Of a stretch of 13,257 nt of DNA, positions 1 through 6,777 are shown piece after piece. Numbering within the stretch: the first letter of the stretch is position 1; each line of letters begins with the position of its first letter. The stretch comes from JBFWQM01 sp050249455. Its GTDB lineage: Bacteria; Pseudomonadota; Alphaproteobacteria; MPNO01; VGEU01. The position numbers were made by a program, and so were the translations under genes. The stretch spans positions 1 through 13,257 of the forward strand of contig JBFWQM010000154.1 in the NCBI GenBank assembly GCA_050249455.1, given 5' to 3'. A model generated the notes under the pieces. The model was not told the DNA's origin and did not search any database. It was given only the letters and a program-made list of their open reading frames with translations.

Positions 1-688
1 CGCCGGAGCCGGCATAGACCGTGTAGCGGCCGTCCTCGTAGACGCCCAGCGCGGCGCGCGGCTCCATCGGCACGCCGGTGACGCGCGCGACCCAGGTCTC
101 CAGCCGCACGACATGGGCGGCGCGCGCGAACGCGGCGTCCGCCGCTTCGCGGTCGCCGACGTCGGCGTCGATCGAGACGTTGCTGCCCGCTTCCTCGCGC
201 ACCAGCGGCGCGCCGGGCGCCGCGGCGGCGGCGGTGTCGGTGACCGCCGGCAGCGGCTCGTAGTCCACCTGCACCGCCTCCGCGCCGTCGCGCGCCGCGT
301 CCGGCGTCTCGGCGACCACCATCGCGACCGCTTCGCCCGCGTAGCGCGCCTTGTCCGCCGGCAGCACGAAATGCGGTGCGATGTAGCGGGCCGAGCCGTC
401 GCGGTTGTTGAGCATGATGTCGGGCGGGCTGGTCGACACCGGGTTGTGCGGGATCGGCTTCAGCCCGTCGGCCAGCGCGTCGGCGCCGGTCAGCACCGCG
501 AGCACGCCGGGCACCGCGAGCGCGGCGGCCGCGTCGATGCCGCGGATGCGCGCGTGCGCGTGCGGCGAGCGGACCATGACGGCGTGGGCCTGTCCCGGCA
601 GGTTGACGTCGTCGCTGTAGCAGCCGCCGCCGGTGAGCAGGCGCAGGTCTTCCTTGCGGCGTACGGGTTGCCCGATTCCCTCGCTCAT
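1..688 (-). CDS. Molybdenum hydroxylase large subunit (CoxL/xanthine dehydrogenase type), N-terminal part
   Basis: Partial gene; the 3' part lies beyond the left edge. The 229 visible residues match the start of the molybdopterin-binding subunit of the CO dehydrogenase/xanthine dehydrogenase family. They begin MSEGIGQPVRRKEDLRLLTG, followed by YSDDVNLPGQAHAVMVRSPHAHARI, the usual opening of this family. Next come the a/b hammerhead-domain blocks KARYAGEAVAMVV and VDYEPLPAV and, near the edge, VTGVPMEPRAALGVYED. Such subunits carry the Mo-cytosine-dinucleotide cofactor and hydroxylate or oxidise small molecules, with separate FAD and 2Fe-2S subunits. The ATG at 686-688 is preceded by GGAAAGG five bases upstream. 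The catalytic loop that separates true CO dehydrogenases from the many look-alikes is not in the window, so the substrate cannot be named. The gene upstream is an unrelated membrane protein 86 bases away, so any CoxM or CoxS partners would have to lie downstream, to the left. Confidence 0.9.
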   Translation of the reverse strand, partial: MSEGIGQPVRRKEDLRLLTGGGCYSDDVNLPGQAHAVMVRSPHAHARIRGIDAAAALAVPGVLAVLTGADALADGLKPIPHNPVSTSPPDIMLNNRDGSARYIAPHFVLPADKARYAGEAVAMVVAETPDAARDGAEAVQVDYEPLPAVTDTAAAAAPGAPLVREEAGSNVSIDADVGDREAADAAFARAAHVVRLETWVARVTGVPMEPRAALGVYEDGRYTVYAGSG

Positions 689-774
689 CGCGCCCTTTCC
701 GGTCGCGGCGGCCGCGTCCCGGCCGGTCTCCCAGTCTCGTTGCGCGCGATTGTGCGCATGGGGCTATCGCACCA

Positions 775-3048
775 TCAAGGCGAAATCGATTTCAGCAGGC
801 CGGCGAAAGGGCGGAAGACGAAGCGCACCGCATGGCGCCCCGGCGGCACCGCGACGGCGCGGAACAGCACGTTGGCGCGCAGCATCGGCGCCGGCCGGCC
901 GTCGATCTCCGCCTGCCACCAGGGATGCCACACGTCGTGCAGCACAACGAAGCCGCCGCTGTCCGACGCGACGTCGACGACGACCTCGGCATTGCGATAG
1001 GCCGCGATGCGGACAGTGCCGGCCGCATCGCCGGCCGGCGCGATCCCCGGCGGCGTTTCCAGCAGCACCGTGTCGCGCGGGTCGGCGTCCGGCCAGCCGC
1101 CGTCGCGGATCAGCGCGGCGAAGTCGGCCTGCCGCCAGCTTCCGGCGAACACGACGCGCGGCAGCGCGCGCGGGTTCTCGTAGATGAAGGCCTCGCGCGT
1201 CCGTGCGATCGGGCGCAGGTCGCCGGGCAGCAGCGCCGGATCGATCGCCTCGACCGGCACGCCGGTCACGACGAAGCGCAGGCCGAGCACGTCGGCCAGG
1301 GTCGAGCGGTACGACGGAAACAGCGGCGAGAATCGCCGCTGGTCCGCCGTCGCCACCGTGTCGCCGGCGCCTACGGCCTCGCCGTAATGCTTCAGCCGCA
1401 CTGGGTTGTAGCCCAGCGTGTGGTCGAAACCGTGCACCAGCGCGACGTTCGGCCAGTGGAAGCCGAGGCCGACGATCTCCACCCGGTCACGCCGGTCCGG
1501 CGCGGCGGCGGCGGCGAGCGCGGCCTTGAGCGCCGCCACCGTCTCGTCGGCGGTGGCGGGCCGCAGGGCGTCGTAGGTTTCCGGCGGCAGTCCCGTCGCG
1601 CCGTTTGGCCGGTTGCCCCACGCCAGATCGGCGACCGCGACCGCCAGCACGACCAGCGCGGCCGCGCCCGACCGGCGCGGCGACAGCCGTCGGGCGACGG
1701 CCAGCGCGGCGACCGCGGCGGCCAGGCTCACCGCGGCGGCGAGCAGGGCCGGCGTCGCCTGGCCAAGCCGGCCGAAGCCCGCGGCAAGCGTCGTCGCGGC
1801 GGCCAGGGGCAGTGCGACCAGCAGGGCCTCGGCGATGCGCCGCCGCCGGCCGACCGCGGGAACGTGGCCGCGCAGCAGGCGTTGGAACAGGTATCCGGCG
1901 AGGATCGCCCCCACGGCGCCGAGCACGAATGTCGCGTCGGCGGGGCGGCGGTACAGATCCACGCCCGGCAGCGCCGCGTATAAGCCACGAAACGCCCAGG
2001 TGTAGCCGCCGAGCGCGTAGAGGAGGACGATTGCCCCCGCCACCGCGAAGAACCGCGCCTCGGCCGCCCACGCCAGCCCGCGCGCCACGCCGAGCTGCAG
2101 GACCAGCGCCAGCGGCACCGCGCCCGCGTAGAGCACGCCCATGTTCTGAGCCAGGAAAAGCCCGGTCCCGGGCCACGCCAGGCTCGGCGGCCCCCAGTAG
2201 GCGGCCATCGCGCCGCCGGCCCCGAACAGGTCCGGCACCGCTGCCGTCAGCAGGAGGGCCGGGTGCAGCGACCCGGCCGCCGCGCCGGCGTAGTCGATCG
2301 CCGGCCGGTTCGACAGCGCGGCGAGGTGCGCCGACAGCAGCGCCGGCACCGCGGCGATCGCCAGTCCCGCGATCCCCATTGTCGCGACGGCGGCAAGCCG
2401 CGGCCGTGTCGCCGTGCGATCGAGCCACGCCCAGGCGATCCGCCCAGCCAGGACGTAAAGTCCGATGAGCGCCACCTGGTCGCGCCCGATCGCCAGCAGG
2501 CCGGCGGCAACGCCGGCCGCGGCCGACCAGCGCAGCCTGCCGCTCGCCAGCGCCCGCTCGACCAGCCACAGCGCCACCGGCAGCCAGGCGACGCTGAACA
2601 CCTGGCCGAGGTGCTGCAGCCGCCAGGCCGCCGCGCCGCCGAACGCGAAGGCGAGCGCCGCCAGCGCCGCGCCGCCCCAATGCCAACCCCGATCGTGGAA
2701 GAGGAAGATGATGCCGAGGCCGCCGAGACCGAGCGACGCAAGCGTTACGGCGTCGGCCGCGCGGAAACCGGGCGCCGCGTCCAGCGCCGCGAGCACGAGA
2801 AGCGGGAGCGCCGCCAGCGGCGATTGCGGATCGGCGACCTCCGGCATTCCGGCGAAGGCATGCGGCAGCCACAGCGGGCTGTCGCCGCGCGCCAGCGCGG
2901 CGGCGACGAATTGCAGGTGCGGCTGCCAGTGGGCCTTGGCGTCCCACGGAATTGTCACGGCGCCAGCCAGCCAGGGCCACGCCAGCGCCAGCCATCCGGC
3001 GGCGAACACGGCGACCGGCAGGACGATCGATATCGGCCGCGCCGTCAT
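775..3048 (-). CDS. YfhO-like polytopic membrane protein
   Basis: A 757-residue inner-membrane protein. The first two thirds consist of about 11-13 hydrophobic segments rich in Ala/Leu. An early periplasmic-type loop contains WDAKAHWQPHLQF and SPLWLPHAFAGM, as in YfhO and related GT-C-fold proteins. The last third is soluble and ends in the YfhO-type C-terminal domain (FVVLHDVWHPWWQAEIDG, then PGRHAVRFVFRP). YfhO relatives are thought to move or transfer sugars at the membrane, for example in glycosylation of lipoteichoic acid in Gram-positives; the role here is unknown. The frame is open to a GTG at 3084, but I prefer the ATG at 3046-3048 because GGGAGA lies ten bases before it and the extra 12 residues are hydrophilic. 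It appears monocistronic and is divergent from the RibD-like gene. The family is fairly sure; the function is not. Confidence 0.72.
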   Translation of the reverse strand: MTARPISIVLPVAVFAAGWLALAWPWLAGAVTIPWDAKAHWQPHLQFVAAALARGDSPLWLPHAFAGMPEVADPQSPLAALPLLVLAALDAAPGFRAADAVTLASLGLGGLGIIFLFHDRGWHWGGAALAALAFAFGGAAAWRLQHLGQVFSVAWLPVALWLVERALASGRLRWSAAAGVAAGLLAIGRDQVALIGLYVLAGRIAWAWLDRTATRPRLAAVATMGIAGLAIAAVPALLSAHLAALSNRPAIDYAGAAAGSLHPALLLTAAVPDLFGAGGAMAAYWGPPSLAWPGTGLFLAQNMGVLYAGAVPLALVLQLGVARGLAWAAEARFFAVAGAIVLLYALGGYTWAFRGLYAALPGVDLYRRPADATFVLGAVGAILAGYLFQRLLRGHVPAVGRRRRIAEALLVALPLAAATTLAAGFGRLGQATPALLAAAVSLAAAVAALAVARRLSPRRSGAAALVVLAVAVADLAWGNRPNGATGLPPETYDALRPATADETVAALKAALAAAAAPDRRDRVEIVGLGFHWPNVALVHGFDHTLGYNPVRLKHYGEAVGAGDTVATADQRRFSPLFPSYRSTLADVLGLRFVVTGVPVEAIDPALLPGDLRPIARTREAFIYENPRALPRVVFAGSWRQADFAALIRDGGWPDADPRDTVLLETPPGIAPAGDAAGTVRIAAYRNAEVVVDVASDSGGFVVLHDVWHPWWQAEIDGRPAPMLRANVLFRAVAVPPGRHAVRFVFRPFAGLLKSISP

Positions 3049-3228
3049 GCCTGGATGGTCTCCCGGTTCTCGCCGCGCCGTCACGGACGGTACGGCATCA
3101 AGTTTCTGTTACAGGCAGTTTGCTCGTGACCGTTACGGGTTTCTCCTATACCGATACCGGGCCTTACCAGCGCGAGTCGATGGCATGAAGACCGCACAGC
3201 GCGATCGCGACGGCATCGTCGCCGCGTC
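3049..3228. promoter_or_regulatory. Divergent intergenic region between the YfhO-like and RibD-like genes
   Basis: This 180-base gap must carry the start signals of two genes read outward. It is visibly less GC-rich at 3095-3155 than its surroundings. It contains a small inverted repeat, CTGTTACAG (about 3105-3113), and a tandem ATACCGATACCG (about 3148-3159). I find no convincing -35/-10 pair with correct spacing on either strand, and no Shine-Dalgarno sequence directly before the RibD-like ATG at 3229. The promoter role is inferred from position and base composition only. Confidence 0.35.
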
Positions 3229-4101
3229 ATGACTCCGCAAGACGCATCTCACAGGGGGCGCCCGGGCACCGAAGCGCCGGCCGGCTTCCGCGCCATCGCG
3301 GCCCCTGGCCCGTTCGTCGTCGCCCAGCTCGGCCAGTCGCTCGACGGCCGCATCGCGACCCTGTCCGGCGAGTCCCGCTACATCAACGGCACCGGCGCGC
3401 TCGACCACCTGCATCGGTTGCGGGCGGAGGTGGACGCGGTGGTGGTCGGCGTCGGGACCGTGGTCGCCGACGATCCCCAGCTCACCGTCCGTCGCGTCTC
3501 CGGCCGCAACCCGGCGCGCGTCGTGATCGACCCGGCCGGCCGGGTGCCGGCCGATGCCCGCTGCCTCGCCGACGACGGCGCGCTGCGCATCATCGTGCGC
3601 GCGGTGGAACGTCCGGTCGCGCCCGGCGTGGAGGCCGTGGTGCTGCCGGCCGAGGGCGGCTGGATCGCGCCGGCCCGTATCGTCGGCGCGCTCGCGGCGC
3701 GGGGCCTGTCGCGAATCCTGATCGAAGGCGGGGCCCGCACCATCTCCGGCTTCATCGACGCGGGATGCGTGGACCGGCTGCACGTCCTGGTCGCGACGAT
3801 GATCCTGGGCTCGGGCAAGCCGGGCCTGGAGCTCGCGCCGCTCGCCGCGCTGCATCAGGCGATGCGTCCGGCCGCGCAAGTCAGTATCCTGCCGGATGGC
3901 GACGTGCTCTTCGATTGCGACCTGCGCGCCAGCCGGATGGAACGAGGCAGCGATGACGGCCCCGACGCGGCCACAGGCCGGATACTCGATACTCGCCATC
4001 ACGATCCACTGGATCACCGCGCTCGCGGTGCTGGCGGCGATCCCGGCGGGTATCCTGATGAGCGAGCTGCCGCCGGGGGCGTGGCAGGACCGGCTGTTTA
4101 A
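3229..4101 (+). CDS. RibD C-terminal-type pyrimidine/pterin reductase
   Basis: A stand-alone reductase of the RibD C-terminal (dihydrofolate-reductase-like) fold, without the deaminase domain of bifunctional RibD. Family members reduce a sugar attached to a pyrimidine (riboflavin synthesis) or related heterocycles with NADPH. Visible motifs: SLDGRIA at residues 37-43; VVVGVGTVVADDPQLTVR at 71-88, with the G-x-G-T and D-D-P-x-L-T-V blocks; LIEGGARTISGFI at 164-176. Recognisable homology stops near residue 239 (FDCDLRASRMER). The remaining ~50 residues (SDDGPDAATG onward) are low-complexity and arise because the frame stays open 149 bases into the cytochrome b561 gene. A TGA forming an ATGA junction with that gene exists at 3954-3956 but in another frame, so a recent one-base indel or sequencing error is possible. 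It probably serves the neighbouring pterin-like cluster rather than bulk riboflavin synthesis, but that is inference. Confidence 0.85.
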   Translation: MTPQDASHRGRPGTEAPAGFRAIAAPGPFVVAQLGQSLDGRIATLSGESRYINGTGALDHLHRLRAEVDAVVVGVGTVVADDPQLTVRRVSGRNPARVVIDPAGRVPADARCLADDGALRIIVRAVERPVAPGVEAVVLPAEGGWIAPARIVGALAARGLSRILIEGGARTISGFIDAGCVDRLHVLVATMILGSGKPGLELAPLAALHQAMRPAAQVSILPDGDVLFDCDLRASRMERGSDDGPDAATGRILDTRHHDPLDHRARGAGGDPGGYPDERAAAGGVAGPAV

Positions 4102-4498
4102 CCTGCATCGCTCGCTAGGCGTGCTGATCCTGGCGCTGGCGGTGCTGCGGGTGGCGACGCGCTGGATGCTGGGGATGCCGCCGCCGCACCCCGGCCTCAC
4201 CCGGTTCCAGCGCGCGGCCTCCGAGATCGCGCACAAGGCGCTGATCGTGCTGATCCTGCTGGTGCCTCTGCTCGGCTGGTCGGCGACCTCCGCCTACCCG
4301 GCGCCGATCGTCGTGTTCGGGCTGTTCGAGCTGCCGCCGATCCTCGCCCCCGACCGGGCGCTGTCGGAATCGCTGTTCGGCGCGCACCGGTTCGCCGCCT
4401 TCCTGATGACCGGAATCCTGTGCATCCACGTCGGTGCCGCGCTGTGGCACGGGGTCATCATGCGCGACGGCGTGCTGTCGCGCATGCTCGGCCGCTGA
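3953..4498 (+). CDS. Cytochrome b561 family protein
   Basis: A 181-residue, four-helix diheme b-type cytochrome of the bacterial CybB/b561 family, acting in the inner membrane as an electron carrier (in E. coli CybB, superoxide:ubiquinone oxidoreduction). Hydrophobic segments lie near residues 13-36, 52-70, 94-112 and 145-168. The likely heme-ligand histidines are H19 (ITIHWI), H52 (NLHRSLG), H145 (GAHRF) and H159 (CIHVG); H166 follows in ALWHG. An in-frame ATG lies further upstream at 3896, but ATG 3953 is preferred: GAGG sits five bases before it and the protein then starts with a short hydrophilic lead into helix 1. It is co-directional with the RibD-like gene, whose frame overlaps its first 149 bases. 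Its stop is only two bases from the stop of the converging methyltransferase gene, leaving no room for a terminator. The electron donor and acceptor are unknown. Confidence 0.87.
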   Translation: MTAPTRPQAGYSILAITIHWITALAVLAAIPAGILMSELPPGAWQDRLFNLHRSLGVLILALAVLRVATRWMLGMPPPHPGLTRFQRAASEIAHKALIVLILLVPLLGWSATSAYPAPIVVFGLFELPPILAPDRALSESLFGAHRFAAFLMTGILCIHVGAALWHGVIMRDGVLSRMLGR

Positions 4499-4500
4499 GG

Positions 4501-5295
4501 TCAGGGCGGCAGCGCCAGGATGTCCTGGTGCCCGACGGTGCAGCCGTTCTCCCTCAAGCGGAACGCGCGCCAAGCGGCGGTTTCCACCCCCATTTCCGCC
4601 GCCGCGTCGGCGATGCCGCGCGCCAGGGCGGCAGCCAGCGCCACGTCGCCGTCGCCCAGCCGCCACGGGCTCGCCGCCGCGACGACCGTATAGCCGTACC
4701 GGCGCAGCGCTGCCGCAAGGCTGTCCGTCGCGGTGGCGCCTGCGGCAGGGCCGAAGCCCTTGTCGCGGCGCATGTGCGCGGCGAATGCCCCGACCACCGC
4801 CGCGTCGTCGCGATGCGGTGCGTCCCACGCCAGGACGCCGTCCACCGTCAGCACGGCATGGAGCGGCAGCCGCCGCGCCGCCAGCACGCTGGCCAGCCGC
4901 TCCAGCCACGCCGGCGAGACGAGGTCGAGGAGGGCGGACGTCGTGACGAGGCCGGTCGCCGGCGGGATGCAGGCCTCGAGCCCGGCCGCGAGGTCGGCTT
5001 CGACGAATTCGGTGGCGATCGACATCGGTACCGGGGCGGGCGCCCAGTGCTCCAGCGCTGCACGCGCAGCGGCCAGCAACGCGGGGTCGTGGTCGATCAG
5101 CGTCCAGTGCTGCCGTGGCGGCAGGAGGGCCGCCGTGGCGCGCAGGTTGGCGCCGGTGCCGCAGCCGAGGTCGGCGACGTGCAGGGTCTCCTGCCCGGCG
5201 AACGCGGCGGCCAGCCGGGCGGCGAGGCCGCGGTCGCGCGCCCGCGCGTCGGCCGGCTCGCGCAGCGCCAGCCAGGCCGGGTCGAAGCCGCTCAT
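4501..5295 (-). CDS. Class I SAM-dependent methyltransferase
   Basis: A 264-residue Rossmann-fold methyltransferase. Motif I is VADLGCGTGANLR at residues 40-52 (SAM binding). Motif II ends in the acidic LIDHDPALL near 66-74. A third block, VTTSALLDLVSPAW, near 117-130 fits the motif IV/V region. The N-terminal lead (WLALREPADARARDRGL) recurs in a subfamily often described only as class I methyltransferase, so the methyl acceptor is unknown. The ATG at 5293-5295 shares ATGA with the TGA of the upstream glycosyltransferase gene, which fixes the start and indicates translational coupling; the frame is open further upstream but only inside that gene. It is the last gene of the 7749-to-4501 operon. 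By context it may methylate the glycosylated product of that operon, or a pteridine ring; this is inference. Confidence 0.85.
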   Translation of the reverse strand: MSGFDPAWLALREPADARARDRGLAARLAAAFAGQETLHVADLGCGTGANLRATAALLPPRQHWTLIDHDPALLAAARAALEHWAPAPVPMSIATEFVEADLAAGLEACIPPATGLVTTSALLDLVSPAWLERLASVLAARRLPLHAVLTVDGVLAWDAPHRDDAAVVGAFAAHMRRDKGFGPAAGATATDSLAAALRRYGYTVVAAASPWRLGDGDVALAAALARGIADAAAEMGVETAAWRAFRLRENGCTVGHQDILALPP

Positions 5296-6338
5296 GCCGC
5301 CGCCCGCCGGATCGCGTCCGCGACGCGGGCGGCGGTGTCGGTCCAGCGCGGCAGCGCTTGGCCGGCGCGCCACGCCGCGTCGCGCAGCCGCGCCCGGATC
5401 GCCGGGTCGCCCAGCACGAAGCGGATCGCTGCGGCCAGCTCCGCCGGGTCGCCCGGCAGCACCTTCAGCACGGCGGTTTCCGGCACCGACTCGACCGCGC
5501 CGCAGGTCACGGTCGCGATCGCCGGCAGCCCGTGCGCCAGCGCCGTCGCCAGCGCGATGCCGTAGCCTTCGAGGAACGACGGCATCACGAACAGGTCGGC
5601 GGCGGCATAGAGCCGCGCCAGCGCGGCGTCGTCCACCGCGCCCGGCAGCGCGACACGGTGGCCCAGCCCGGCGGCCGCGATGTCGGCGCGCAGGTTGGCC
5701 GCTACGGCAGGGTCGCGGGTCAGGCTGCCGGCGATCGTCGCCTGCCAGTCCGCGTCGGCGATGCGGCCGAGCGCGGCGACCAGCACGTCGTAGCCCTTGC
5801 GCGGCGACACCGCGCCGACCGCCAGGATGCGCGGCGGCATCCGGGTGCCGTGGGCGCGCGGCGCCGGGTCGATGCCGGGCTCCGCGACCACGATGCGGTC
5901 GTCCGCGACGTCGAAGTCCGCGGCCAGCAGGCGGGCGGTGGCGGCGCTGGTGGCGACGACCGCGCGCGCGCTGCCCAGCATGTGCCGCTCGGACGCGGCG
6001 AGGGCGTCGCGGCGCGCCGGCGGCAGGCCGCGCTCGAGGGCGAGCGGGTGGTGCACCAGGGCGACGCAGCGCCGGTCCAGCGCATCGACCAGCGCCGGCG
6101 GCAGCGCGCCGCCGGCCAGGCCGTCGATCAGAAGGACAGCCTCTGGCGGCGTCGCCGCGAGCCGCCGCGCCGTCTCGGCGAGATCGGCGTCCGACGGATG
6201 CGGGAAGGACCCGGGCAGCGCGAGATGCGTCGCCGGCACACCCAGTCCGGGCAGCAGGTCGAGCACCCGGCGGTCGTAGACGTAGCCCCCGGTCGGCGCG
6301 GCGAGGTCGCCGGGAACGGCGAAGACCGCTTCAGGCAC
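5292..6338 (-). CDS. GT4-family glycosyltransferase
   Basis: A 348-residue GT-B-fold retaining glycosyltransferase of family GT4, probably cytoplasmic with no membrane segment. The N-terminal acceptor domain contains GGYVYDRRVLDLL (residues 17-29) and ALVHHPLALERGL (93-105). The C-terminal nucleotide-sugar domain starts at ILAVGAVSPRKGYDVLVAAL (171-190), with R180 and K181 as likely phosphate contacts. The donor-site block is PSFLEGYGIALATALAHGLP (253-272). In the E-x7-E signature the first Glu (E257) is present, but the second position is Thr (T265). The start is a GTG (6336-6338) inside the end of the upstream pterin-synthase-like gene, giving an eight-base overlap, with GAGGGG about ten bases before it. 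The stop overlaps the methyltransferase start. Donor and acceptor are unknown; context points to a small heterocyclic acceptor rather than a polysaccharide, but a cell-surface glycan cannot be excluded. Confidence 0.88.
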   Translation of the reverse strand: MPEAVFAVPGDLAAPTGGYVYDRRVLDLLPGLGVPATHLALPGSFPHPSDADLAETARRLAATPPEAVLLIDGLAGGALPPALVDALDRRCVALVHHPLALERGLPPARRDALAASERHMLGSARAVVATSAATARLLAADFDVADDRIVVAEPGIDPAPRAHGTRMPPRILAVGAVSPRKGYDVLVAALGRIADADWQATIAGSLTRDPAVAANLRADIAAAGLGHRVALPGAVDDAALARLYAAADLFVMPSFLEGYGIALATALAHGLPAIATVTCGAVESVPETAVLKVLPGDPAELAAAIRFVLGDPAIRARLRDAAWRAGQALPRWTDTAARVADAIRRAAA

Positions 6339-6738
6339 CGGCGACCGGCCCCTCGAACCACGCCCGCGCGACGTGCGATTCGTGCAGGGTGACGCGCAGG
6401 CTCAGCACCGCCTCCGAGCCGGGGCCGAGGCGGCCGGCCCGCGCCGCCGCCGCCATGCCATCGAAGATGAGCCGGCACAGTGCCTCGGTCGTGGTCAGCC
6501 TGCCGGCGAGCGCCGGCACCTCGTCCAGGTTGCGGTAGCGCAGCGGCTCAAGCACCGCCGCCAGGGTCTCCGTGGCGCGGCCGATGTCGACCACCACCGC
6601 CTCCGGCCCCAGCGTCTCGCGGAAGAACGCGACGTCGACAACGAAGGTCGCGCCGTGCAGGCGCTGGGCGGGGCCGAAGATCTCCCCCGGCAGGCTGTGC
6701 GCGATCATGATGTGGTCGCGCACCTCGACGGCGTACAT
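6331..6738 (-). CDS. Diverged 6-pyruvoyl-tetrahydropterin synthase/QueD-like protein
   Basis: A 135-residue T-fold protein of the PTPS/6-carboxytetrahydropterin synthase superfamily. Canonical members convert dihydroneopterin triphosphate to a 6-substituted pterin using three zinc histidines and a Cys/Asp/His catalytic set. Here H14 (IAHSL) and H28 (LHGAT) are kept, but the third zinc position, normally the second His of H-G-H, is A30. The catalytic Cys four residues before H28 is A24, and the usual L-D-H-x-x-L-N reads L-R-Y-R-N-L-D (66-72). The substrate-side T-T-E (83-85) and C-terminal HES (119-121) are present, so the fold and perhaps pterin binding remain. An upstream in-frame ATG (6765) exists, but the ATG at 6736-6738 has a perfect AAGGAG nine bases before it. 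It lies 39 bases after the dehydrogenase gene and overlaps the glycosyltransferase gene by eight bases. Automatic annotation as QueD would be misleading: no queC, queE or queF lies in the window. Confidence 0.82.
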   Translation of the reverse strand: MYAVEVRDHIMIAHSLPGEIFGPAQRLHGATFVVDVAFFRETLGPEAVVVDIGRATETLAAVLEPLRYRNLDEVPALAGRLTTTEALCRLIFDGMAAAARAGRLGPGSEAVLSLRVTLHESHVARAWFEGPVAGA

Positions 6739-6747
6739 GCAAGCGTT

Positions 6748-6753
6748 CTCCTT
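6748..6753 (-). promoter_or_regulatory. Shine-Dalgarno site fixing the PTPS-like start
   Basis: AAGGAG on the minus strand, nine bases before the ATG at 6736-6738. It sits inside the extra nine codons that the longer ATG at 6765 would add, and so argues for the shorter protein beginning MYAVEVRDHI. Confidence 0.7.
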
Positions 6754-6777
6754 CACATCCGGCACGATTGGTGCAGT

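Noticed and set aside
113..1000. Long plus-strand open frame rich in Arg/Ala opposite the CoxL-like gene
   Set aside because: High GC makes antisense frames stay open. Its product is Arg-rich without domains, and the opposite strand encodes a clear CoxL-type protein and the end of the YfhO-like gene.
1487..2995. 502-residue minus-strand open frame overlapping the YfhO-like gene
   Set aside because: It is an out-of-frame shadow of the membrane protein: composition is Arg/Gly/Ala repeats, with no motifs and no ribosome site.
6331..6738. Queuosine biosynthesis (queD) assignment
   Set aside because: Key metal and catalytic residues are missing and no queC, queE or queF is nearby.
6739..6765. 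Longer start of the PTPS-like protein at ATG 6765
   Set aside because: The extra codons contain the AAGGAG that serves the ATG at 6736-6738, and the shorter protein starts like the family.
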